This document shows, one piece after another, positions 1-5,685 of a stretch of 7,043 bases of DNA. Position 1 is the first letter of the stretch, and each line of letters starts with the position of its first letter. The notes below the pieces were generated by a model. It searched no databases. It was not told the DNA's origin and saw only the letters and a program-made list of their open reading frames with translations. The position numbers were made by a program, and so were the translations under genes. The stretch is from positions 1 to 7,043 of the forward strand of contig JBHHZI010000159.1 of NCBI GenBank assembly GCA_046757965.1, written 5' to 3'. This DNA is from JBHHZI01 sp046757965 (lineage in GTDB: Bacteria; Acidobacteriota; Polarisedimenticolia; SMYD01).

Positions 1-295
1 TGCGGCCCTTCTCCCCGAGGCCCCAGGCGCGAGCCACCTCCAGGGCGTAGTTCTCGAGTGACCGGCCGCCCAGATCGGGCACGGTGAGCAGGGCGATCTC
101 GTGGCCGCTGCCCACCTTGTACGATTCCATCAGTGCCTCGAGGGTGCTCTCCTGGGTCGGCGTGAGGAAGTCGCCGAGGTCGGTGACCCAGCCGTCGTTC
201 TTCGGCAGCGGCTGCTGGGCCGGGCTGATCGTGGCGCAGGCCAGCGCCAGCAGGCAACAGGTCGCGATGCGGACGGTGGTCTGTCGGATCCGCAC
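1..295 (-). CDS. TPM-domain secreted or membrane protein, N-terminal 98 residues (partial)
   Basis: This gene starts at GTG (295-293) and runs off the left edge, so only 98 residues are visible. The first 20 or so residues are a signal peptide: a basic start (MRIRQTTVRIA), a hydrophobic core with CCLLALAC, and a likely signal-peptidase site after SPA before QQ. C20 follows LALA, which is a poor lipobox. From about residue 35 the sequence matches the opening of the TPM domain (YgcG/Psb32 type): VTDLGDFLTP, then a helix with LEALMESYK, then a strand HEIALLTVPDLGG, then a helix containing ENYALEVARAWGLG. Its GTG shares a base with the lemA stop codon (TAGTG), so it is probably translated by coupling with lemA. 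LemA and TPM-domain genes are commonly adjacent. The domain's biochemical role is not settled, although some members bind metal or act in membrane-protein maintenance. The C-terminal part, which often has a membrane helix and a Gly-rich tail, lies outside the window. Confidence 0.85.
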   Translation of the reverse strand, partial: MRIRQTTVRIATCCLLALACATISPAQQPLPKNDGWVTDLGDFLTPTQESTLEALMESYKVGSGHEIALLTVPDLGGRSLENYALEVARAWGLGEKGR

Positions 296-945
296 TACTG
301 TTCTTTGCCGAAATCGAACTCGACCTGCGGTGTCTGGCGCTCCGCCTCGTCGAACTGCATCTGCGGGAGCTTGTCGAACCCGTACATGCCGGCGACGAGA
401 TTGTTCGGGAAGCTGCGTACGGAGGTATTGAAGAGGCGCACCGCGTCGATGTAGTCGCGCCGGGCGACGGCGATGCGGTTCTCGGTTCCCTCGAGTTGGT
501 CCTGCAGGGAGAGGAAGTTCTGGTTGGCCTTGAGCTCCGGATAGCGCTCGACGACCACGAACAACCTCCCGAGAGCGGAACCGAGCCCCTGCTGAGCGGC
601 CATGTAGCTCTGCAACTGGGCCGGGTCGCTGGGCAGGCCCGGCGGCAGTTGCGCCCGGCCGACGCTGGCGCGGGCCTCGGTCACCGCCTCCAGGGTCGAC
701 TTCTCGAAGTCGGCCGATCCCTTGACGGTCGCCACGAGCTGGGGAATCAGATCAAAGCGGCGCTTGTACTGGTTGTCGATCTCGCTCCAGGCCGCCTCGG
801 TCGCCTCCTGCAGGGTGACGAGACTGTTGTAGCGACCGACGAACATCATGACGATCAGCAGCCCGACCAGCAGAACGGATCCGCCGGCGATCAGGCAGCC
901 GGTGCGGGCGGATCCACGTTGACGGACGGTGCGGTCGTTCGGCAT
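295..945 (-). CDS. lemA: LemA family membrane protein
   Basis: This 216-residue protein is close to the usual LemA size (about 185-200 residues plus a short leader). After a polar N-terminus there is one membrane helix at about 17-37 (CLIAGGSVLLVGLLIVMMFVG). The LemA signature follows: YNSLVTLQE at 39-47, AAWSEIDNQYKRRFDLIPQLV at 51-71, and later YPELKANQNF, LQDQLEGTENRIAVARRDY and FNTSVRSFPNNLVAG. The rest is expected to be an extracytoplasmic helical bundle. I chose the ATG at 945 because GGAGA sits 5-6 bases upstream of it. The longer reading frame from 1023 adds 26 residues with no family resemblance and no better ribosome site. The gene overlaps the downstream TPM gene by one base, forming a two-gene unit transcribed away from the regulator at 1367. 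The exact cellular function of LemA proteins is unknown. Confidence 0.95.
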   Translation of the reverse strand: MPNDRTVRQRGSARTGCLIAGGSVLLVGLLIVMMFVGRYNSLVTLQEATEAAWSEIDNQYKRRFDLIPQLVATVKGSADFEKSTLEAVTEARASVGRAQLPPGLPSDPAQLQSYMAAQQGLGSALGRLFVVVERYPELKANQNFLSLQDQLEGTENRIAVARRDYIDAVRLFNTSVRSFPNNLVAGMYGFDKLPQMQFDEAERQTPQVEFDFGKEQ

Positions 946-1254
946 GTTTGTCTCCATTCGGGTCCGGGAACCTGCACCCGTGAGGCGCGGTGAGCCTACC
1001 CCGGCTTGCGCGTCCCTGTCCACCGGAGCACCTCCGTGCGCGCACGAGACTGGCTCGGCACGGCCTCATCGCGACTGGATATTTCCCATCGGCGTTGCCG
1101 CCGGCGGGAGGTCGGATCCGCAGCCGTGACGGTCTGCCGGCAGAGCATGGTTCCGTGAGGGATGACCCGCGATGGCGGTGCGTCCCCCAGGCCCACCACG
1201 GTCGCGACCTGAGGCGACGTGGTCCCTCTCGATGACAACGGATTCTGACGGCAT
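946..1254. other. GC-rich part of the divergent intergenic region, no gene seen
   Basis: The open frames on both strands here are rich in Arg, Pro and Ser, lack a convincing ribosome site and resemble no family, so I read the stretch as non-coding. It must hold the leader of the lemA unit, but I cannot pick a clear minus-strand promoter. Two perfect short palindromes are visible: a 10-bp one at 1098-1107 (CCGCCGGCGG) and a 12-bp one at 1133-1144 (TCTGCCGGCAGA). The second could be an operator half of something. Both may be chance in DNA this GC-rich. No tRNA or terminator with a T-run was found. Confidence 0.6.
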
Positions 1255-1262
1255 CGTGTGTT

Positions 1263-1315
1263 TGTATATCTAACGATCTTGTATATTAACAACTGAGTTG
1301 GTAGTATATCTGACG
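1263..1315 (+). repeat. Three GTATAT-core direct repeats
   Basis: Related elements occur at 1263-1275 (TGTATATCTAACG), 1280-1290 (TGTATATTAAC) and 1303-1315 (AGTATATCTGACG). The first and third match at 11 of 13 positions and are 40 bases apart, close to four helical turns. The middle copy forms the left edge of the 27-bp dyad. They may be multiple recognition sites for one regulator. They could also simply reflect the AT-rich composition. Confidence 0.4.
1282..1308. promoter_or_regulatory. 27-bp imperfect dyad, candidate operator
   Basis: The left arm TATATTAACAACT (1282-1294) and right arm AGTTGGTAGTATA (1296-1308) are inverted copies that match at 11 of 13 positions around a central G at 1295. 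The inner CAACT-G-AGTTG is perfect. Its centre is 72 bases upstream of the regulator start codon, in the region where a promoter is expected. A dyad of this length suits a dimeric helix-turn-helix repressor. The XRE-type regulator encoded next door is the obvious candidate binder, by position only. Confidence 0.5.
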
Positions 1316-1366
1316 TTTCCTGATCTCAAACCGGAATAAAACAGAGCGCCAACGGGGGACGCGACC

Positions 1367-2635
1367 GTGTCTCAGACCGCCCAGAATCTCGGGAATCGAC
1401 TCCGCCAGTTGCGGCTGGTCAGTGGCAAGAGCCAGTCCGAGCTGGCCACGGCGCTGGGGGTCTCACGCTCGACCGTGGCGCAGATGGAACTGGGCAATCG
1501 TATGGTGCGAGCGAAGGACATCAACCGTCTGTCGGCGGTCTACGGCTGCAGCCCGGGCAGCCTTCTCGTCTCGTCCGAGCAGGGCGCGGGCCAGGACGCG
1601 GATGACCTGCTGGCGAACGTGGTGCAGACGATACCCGAGCTCGGGACGGACACGCACACGCTGGCTCAACTGAGCGAGGCAGTGGCGATCTCCCGGGCGC
1701 TCACCGACGTGGAGCGGACGCTGGGACTCGACTTCTACCTTTCCGAGCCGCCTGCGTACCAGTTCAAGGCGCCGAGCACCTCCTGGGAGGCGGTGCACCA
1801 GGGATACGTGGCGGCGGAAGAAGAGCGGCGGCGCATGAATCTCGGCGACGCGCCGATCCGGGATGTTGACGAGACGTTCGCCACCGGTCGCGTCCGGGCA
1901 ACCCGGATCACGATGCCCGAGACGATCTCCAGCCTGTTTCTCCGCACGACGCAGACCGGGGTCCTCATCGTCGCCAATCGTCTCCTGCCGGTGGAGAAGC
2001 GTCGCTTCCAGTATGCGCACGGCTATGCCCATGCATTCTTCGACCGCGAGCATCGGTGGCTGGCGTGTCGCCTGGACGACCAGCTATCCCTGGCGGAGTC
2101 GCGGGCGAGCGCGTTCGCGAGCCGTTTCATCGTTCCAGAGACCGGGGTGCGGCGCTACCTTCACGGTCTCGGCAAGGACACCCTGGGGCGTTCGGGCGGG
2201 GCGGTGCAGAAGCTGTTCTCGGAGCGAGTGGGATCCTCGATCGAGCAGGACCGGATCCGGGTGGATGGGCGCAACAGAAGAGGTGCCACTCCCGTCAACT
2301 CCTGCGACCTGACCCAGATCGCCTGCTACTACGGGGTGAGCCGTTCTCTGGCGGCGTACACCCTGCGCAACCTCCGCTACATGACGGAGGACGAGTTCAA
2401 GGCGGTCGAGCGGCAGGAGGCCGAGGGAACCACGGCGCGGGCGCAGGAGGCGCTGGACCTGAAGATCGCCGACGTGGAGTCGGGCCGCGACGCGTTCCGC
2501 TCGCGGCTGCTCACTCTGGCGGTGGAAGGGCTGGCGCGAGGAGACATCGATCGGGATCGGTTCAGTGAATTCGCCTCGCTGGTGGGGCTGACAGACTCCG
2601 AGCAGCACGCGCTCCTCGGCAGCGTCGAGACCTGA
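1367..2635 (+). CDS. XRE-family regulator with ImmA/IrrE-type domain, degenerate HExxH (HGYAH)
   Basis: This is a 422-residue cytoplasmic protein. An XRE helix-turn-helix occupies about 8-68 (LRQLRLVSGKSQSELATALG, then VSRSTVAQMELG). A linker follows, then an ImmA/IrrE (DUF955) peptidase-like domain at about 190-265. Its zinc helix reads RRFQYAHGYAHAFF: H218 and H222 are present, but the catalytic Glu expected after the first His is Gly219 (codon 2021-2023). The likely third ligand, E244, is kept in LAESRASAFASRFIVP. A C-terminal HTH-like segment at about 314-348 (QIACYYGVSRSLAAYTLRNL, then MTEDEF) and a small helical end domain (about 375-420) are typical of longer members. Active relatives such as ImmA and IrrE/PprI cleave partner repressors; without the Glu this protein probably binds metal or ligand but does not cleave. 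The start is GTG with GGGGGA 7 bases upstream. The AT-rich island upstream suggests autoregulation. The gene may be cotranscribed with the fusion gene 62 bases downstream. Confidence 0.88.
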   Translation: MSQTAQNLGNRLRQLRLVSGKSQSELATALGVSRSTVAQMELGNRMVRAKDINRLSAVYGCSPGSLLVSSEQGAGQDADDLLANVVQTIPELGTDTHTLAQLSEAVAISRALTDVERTLGLDFYLSEPPAYQFKAPSTSWEAVHQGYVAAEEERRRMNLGDAPIRDVDETFATGRVRATRITMPETISSLFLRTTQTGVLIVANRLLPVEKRRFQYAHGYAHAFFDREHRWLACRLDDQLSLAESRASAFASRFIVPETGVRRYLHGLGKDTLGRSGGAVQKLFSERVGSSIEQDRIRVDGRNRRGATPVNSCDLTQIACYYGVSRSLAAYTLRNLRYMTEDEFKAVERQEAEGTTARAQEALDLKIADVESGRDAFRSRLLTLAVEGLARGDIDRDRFSEFASLVGLTDSEQHALLGSVET

Positions 2636-2697
2636 GCGAAGGAAACACCACTCACGGGGTCTCGGGAATCGAGCTTCGCATGAGTCAGGGAGAACGC

Positions 2698-4110
2698 ATG
2701 AGCAAGACTGTGCGATTGGCGATAGCAGGCATCGGTAACTGCGCCAGCTCGCTGCTGCAGGGAATCGACTACTACCGCAACCGTGCCGGGGAGGAGATGG
2801 CCGGCTTGCTCCACCAGCAGATCGGCGGATACGAGGTTGGCGATATCCAGCCCGTCGCGGCATTCGACGTCGATCCGCGAAAGGTTGGCAAGCCGCTGCG
2901 CGAGGCCGTGTTCGCTCCCCCGAATTGCACCACCGTGTTCCAGCACGAGCTGACCGACCACGGAGTGACCGTGCAGATGAGCCCCGTTCTTGATGGCGTC
3001 GCCGAGCACATGAAGAATCGTCCGGAGGAGAAGGCGTTTCGCATTGCCGATGCTCAGCCGTGTGATGTCGTCCAGGTGCTGCGCGAGACCGGAGCCGATG
3101 TCCTGGTGTCCTACCTTCCGGTTGGTTCGGAGATGGCGACGCGACACCACGCGCAGGCCTGTCTCGATGCGGGTGTGGCGATGGTGAACTGCATTCCGGC
3201 CTTCATCGCTTCCCACCCCGAGTGGAGTGTGGAGTTTCGCAAGCACGGACTCCCGATCGTGGGCGACGACATCAAGAGTCAGCTCGGCGCCACCGTGGTG
3301 CACCGCACGCTGGCCCGGCTGATGGGCGACCGCGGGGTTCGCCTGCAGCGGACCTATCAGCTCAACACCGGGGGCAACACCGACTTTCTCAACATGCTCG
3401 AACAGGAGCGGCTCAGGTCGAAGCGGATCTCCAAGACGGAATCCGTCCAGTCCCAGCTCCCCGCGCCGTTGTCCGCGGACAACATCCACATCGGACCGTC
3501 CGACTACGTGGCCTGGCAGCGGGACAACCCGATCTCGCGCCGTCTCTCCGCATGGCTCTCGTCCACCGGGATCACACCGGACCAGATCACCGTCGCCACT
3601 CTTGCGCTCGCCCTTGCAGGTGCCGTGCTGCTTGCCATCGGCAACGTGGCGACGAGTGTGGCCGGCGGTCTCGTCGTCCAGGCATCATCGATTCTCGACG
3701 GCTGTGATGGTGAGATCGCCCGACTCACGCACCGGGAGACGGCGCGCGGTGCCTGGCTCGACACCATCTTCGACCGTTACGCCGACAGTGCGGTGGTGCT
3801 TGCAGTGACGCTGGCGGCTGCTCGAACCTGGGGCGGCCCGTGGGTGTGGATCGGGGGCATGATGGCCCTCGCGGGCTTCATCCTGGCCAGCTACACGACG
3901 AAGGAATACGCCATCCGCCACGCATCCGCCTACCCCAGCGATGTTCTCGACCGGCTCAAGCGACGCGACCTGAGACTGCTCGGTATCTGCGTTGGCGCCG
4001 TCGTCGGGCATCCCTACGCCGCCCTGCTGGTGCTTGGCCTGCTCAGCCATGCCTGTGTGCTTGGCATTCTCAGGCGGGGCTGGAAGCTCAGTGCGCGACA
4101 CGCTCCATAG
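2698..4110 (+). CDS. Fusion: truncated myo-inositol-1-phosphate synthase domain + CDP-alcohol phosphatidyltransferase
   Basis: This 470-residue protein has two parts. Residues 1-273 follow the prokaryotic myo-inositol-1-phosphate synthase (MIPS/Ino1) closely: NAD-binding loop GIGNCASSLLQG (11-22), AAFDVDPRKVG, VSYLPVGSE (137-145), IVGDDIKSQLGAT (187-199), QLNTGGNTDFLNMLE (221-235), SKRISKT (241-247) and IHIGPSDYVAW. The MIPS match stops there, about 90 residues short of a normal enzyme. Residues about 278-470 are a CDP-alcohol phosphatidyltransferase with the full signature D334-x2-D337-G-x2-A-R342-x8-G351-x3-D355-x3-D359, written DGCDGEIAR then GAWLDTIFDRYAD, and about six membrane helices. 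MIPS makes inositol-1-phosphate from glucose-6-phosphate. The second domain would transfer a phospho-group from a CDP-activated donor to an alcohol, so a product such as phosphatidylinositol phosphate or di-myo-inositol phosphate is likely but undecided. I chose ATG 2698 because AGGGAGA lies 4 bases upstream; ATG 2680 has no ribosome site. Confidence 0.9.
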   Translation: MSKTVRLAIAGIGNCASSLLQGIDYYRNRAGEEMAGLLHQQIGGYEVGDIQPVAAFDVDPRKVGKPLREAVFAPPNCTTVFQHELTDHGVTVQMSPVLDGVAEHMKNRPEEKAFRIADAQPCDVVQVLRETGADVLVSYLPVGSEMATRHHAQACLDAGVAMVNCIPAFIASHPEWSVEFRKHGLPIVGDDIKSQLGATVVHRTLARLMGDRGVRLQRTYQLNTGGNTDFLNMLEQERLRSKRISKTESVQSQLPAPLSADNIHIGPSDYVAWQRDNPISRRLSAWLSSTGITPDQITVATLALALAGAVLLAIGNVATSVAGGLVVQASSILDGCDGEIARLTHRETARGAWLDTIFDRYADSAVVLAVTLAAARTWGGPWVWIGGMMALAGFILASYTTKEYAIRHASAYPSDVLDRLKRRDLRLLGICVGAVVGHPYAALLVLGLLSHACVLGILRRGWKLSARHAP

Positions 4111-4205
4111 GAAGGGTTCCGGCGTCACGTCGACGACGGCAGGCACGAAGGCGTCCGATCCGCGCGCCGCGCTATCATCACTGCCCGGACAAAGAGGTGT
4201 TCCTG
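4111..4205 (+). promoter_or_regulatory. Gap before the sigma-factor unit with a weak -10-like box
   Basis: This 95-base gap separates the fusion gene from the acidic ORF. The best promoter-like element is TATCAT (4173-4178), about 28 bases before the ATG at 4206, but no recognisable -35 hexamer sits at the right distance. A good ribosome site, GAGGTG (4194-4199), precedes ATG 4206 by 6 bases. No hairpin with a T-run is present, so read-through from the fusion gene remains possible. Confidence 0.25.
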
Positions 4206-4466
4206 ATGAGAGATAGCCCTGTTGATCTGCGCCCGGCCGCAATCGGCCCCCTGGAGGCTCCTGGGGATCCGGAGGAGCCGTTTCCCGAGGAAGACAATCC
4301 TGTGGTGGATCCGGGAGATCCACTCCCGGACGAGGAGCCGGCCGGACCGGGACCGGATGAATCAGAGGCCCCCCTGCCCACAGGTCCCCAGGCGTCGGCA
4401 ACGAACTCCGGCGAAGAAGGACCACCCGCCAGCCGGGCAGAAGGTGTCGATGCGTACCGGAGCTGA
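4206..4466 (+). CDS. Small acidic Pro/Glu/Asp-rich protein overlapping the sigma-factor start
   Basis: This 86-residue ORF begins MRDSPVDLRPAAIGPLEAPG and continues with repeated acidic-proline runs such as PEEPFPEEDNPVVDPGDPLP and DEEPAGPGPDESEAP. It has no signal peptide, membrane helix or globular core, and I recognise no family. It is supported by the ribosome site GAGGTG 6 bases before its ATG and by its composition, which is biased in a protein-like way while the alternative frame is an Arg-rich jumble. Its last 17 bases overlap the sigma gene's start in another frame, so the two may be translationally coupled. Two readings are open. It may be a separate small disordered protein, perhaps a sigma partner. 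It may instead be the acidic N-terminal region (like sigma region 1.1) of the same sigma factor, split off by a frameshift or sequencing error. Confidence 0.5.
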   Translation: MRDSPVDLRPAAIGPLEAPGDPEEPFPEEDNPVVDPGDPLPDEEPAGPGPDESEAPLPTGPQASATNSGEEGPPASRAEGVDAYRS

Positions 4467-5685
4467 GAGAGCAGTGCATCACGGCGAACCCGCCGAGCTG
4501 CGGGACCAGATTCTTCCGGAAGACGTCTCCTTGGCCGCGGTCCACCCGGCCGAGGAGTTGATGGACACGCGCGCCAGTCTCCTGCCGATCTATTTTCGCG
4601 ACATGAAGACGATCCCACTGCTCGGGGCAGAGCGCGAGATGCGTCTCGCTCGCCGGCTGGAGACCGGACGACGGGGCATCCGGAGCATCATCGTCAAGAA
4701 CCCGGCCCTGGGAGAGGAGAACCTGGCCCAGGGGCAGTTCCGTTCCGCCACGGTGGCCCGCCCCGAGAGAGACTTGCTGCTGTGCTTCACGGATAATCTG
4801 AGAAAGCTCAACCGCTGGGTTCAGCAAGGGGCCGGAAAGAAGCGGGGCCGGGTGCATCATGCGAAACGGCGGGACATCGGACTTCTTCTCCGGCGGATCA
4901 GGCTGAAGGCCAGCCGGCTCAACATGCTGACCGAGCGAAGTATCCGGGCAGAGCGGCTGATGGAGCGTTCCCGGGACGAGTTGACGCAGGCCAATCTTCG
5001 CCTCGTGGTCTTCATCGGCAAGAAGTACATGCACCGCGGCCTGTCGTTTCTCGACCTGATCCAGGAAGGCAACATCGGGCTGATGCGGGCCGTGGAGAAG
5101 TTCGAACACCGGCGTGGCTTCAAGTTCTCCACCTATGCCTACTGGTGGATCAATCAGGCGATCCAGCGGGCCCTGGCCGACAAGTCCCGGACCATCCGTA
5201 TCCCGGTGCACATGAACGAGAAGACCAGAAAACTCCGTAACGTCGCGGCAGAACTGACGGGCAAGCTGGAGCGAGATCCAACGGTCCAGGAGATCTCCCA
5301 GTGTTCGGACATCCCGGAGGAGAAGATCGAGGAGATCCTGCGCTCCGATCGACGGCCACTGCCCATCGAGAACATGAGCGATGACAGGGACGCCGACCCG
5401 GGCCCGATCCGCTATCTGGTGGATGAGGAGGCCGACTCGCCTCTGGAGATGGCGGTCTCGGTGAACCTGAAGGCGAAGATCGACCAGACACTCGGCGTCC
5501 TGGATGAGCGCGAGCAGCGGATTCTCCGCCTGCGGTTCGGCCTCGGGCAGGCGTCCGACCACACGCTGGAGGAGGTTGGCCAGGAGCTGGGCATCACCCG
5601 GGAACGGGTCAGGCAACTCCAGGCCCGAGCGCTGGAGAAGCTCAAGCGGGACGATCGGATCCGCGGCCTCGTGGAGTTCTGGTGA
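4450..5685 (+). CDS. RNA polymerase sigma-70 factor, RpoD/RpoS-like
   Basis: This 411-residue protein directs RNA polymerase core to promoters. Region 1.2 is at about 42-80 (SLLPIYFRDMKTIPLL, EREMRLARRLE). A short non-conserved insert of about 95 residues follows. Region 2 is at about 178-256 and is nearly canonical: ANLRLVVFIGKKYMHRGLSF, LDLIQEGNIGLMRAVEKFE, FKFSTYAYWWINQAIQRAL, TIRIPVHMNE. Region 3 is at about 257-335. Region 4 is at about 345-402 (LDEREQRILRLRFGLG, HTLEEVGQELGITRERVRQL). The Arg usual after WWI is Asn235, and the Thr that helps read the -12 base in E. coli RpoD is Gln239, so this is probably an alternative (group 2-like) factor. I chose ATG 4450, with AAGG 5 bases upstream; extending to 4222 adds 76 Arg/Pro-rich residues unlike any sigma N-terminus. 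The last bases, GTGA, overlap the desaturase start. Its promoters cannot be named from this window. Confidence 0.93.
   Translation: MRTGAERAVHHGEPAELRDQILPEDVSLAAVHPAEELMDTRASLLPIYFRDMKTIPLLGAEREMRLARRLETGRRGIRSIIVKNPALGEENLAQGQFRSATVARPERDLLLCFTDNLRKLNRWVQQGAGKKRGRVHHAKRRDIGLLLRRIRLKASRLNMLTERSIRAERLMERSRDELTQANLRLVVFIGKKYMHRGLSFLDLIQEGNIGLMRAVEKFEHRRGFKFSTYAYWWINQAIQRALADKSRTIRIPVHMNEKTRKLRNVAAELTGKLERDPTVQEISQCSDIPEEKIEEILRSDRRPLPIENMSDDRDADPGPIRYLVDEEADSPLEMAVSVNLKAKIDQTLGVLDEREQRILRLRFGLGQASDHTLEEVGQELGITRERVRQLQARALEKLKRDDRIRGLVEFW

Larger units (their letters stand above)
1255..1345 (+). promoter_or_regulatory. AT-rich promoter/operator island upstream of the regulator gene
   Basis: This is the only strongly AT-rich stretch in the window, and it lies directly before the GTG start at 1367. 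A possible plus-strand promoter is TTGTAT (1279-1284), a 17-base spacer, then TAGTAT (1302-1307); both hexamers are weak matches to the sigma-70 consensus. The TAGTAT box falls inside the dyad at 1282-1308, so a protein bound there would block this promoter. Autoregulation by the adjacent XRE-family gene is the simplest reading but is inferred. The promoter hexamers are uncertain; the base-composition island itself is directly visible. Confidence 0.5.

Noticed and set aside
946..1023. A longer LemA start at 1023
   Set aside because: The extra 26 residues are not LemA-like, and the ATG at 945 has GGAGA at the right distance.
996..1292. A 98-codon minus-strand frame in the divergent gap
   Set aside because: It runs through the AT-rich promoter island, has no ribosome site, and its composition is not protein-like.
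2636..2679. GCGAAG...CTTCGC inverted repeat after the regulator gene as a terminator
   Set aside because: It has only six pairs with a loop of about 32 bases and no T-run, so it is too weak to call a terminator.
2680..2697. An upstream ATG for the fusion protein
   Set aside because: It has no ribosome site, whereas the ATG at 2698 is preceded by AGGGAGA and begins directly with the MIPS-like SKTVRLAIAG.
2377..3489. A 370-codon minus-strand open frame over the regulator end and MIPS part
   Set aside because: It is antisense to well-supported genes and shows no motif or ribosome site.
4222..4449. An N-terminal extension of the sigma factor by 76 residues
   Set aside because: The added residues are an Arg/Pro/Trp jumble unlike any sigma N-terminus and have no good ribosome site; ATG 4450 has AAGG at 5 bases.
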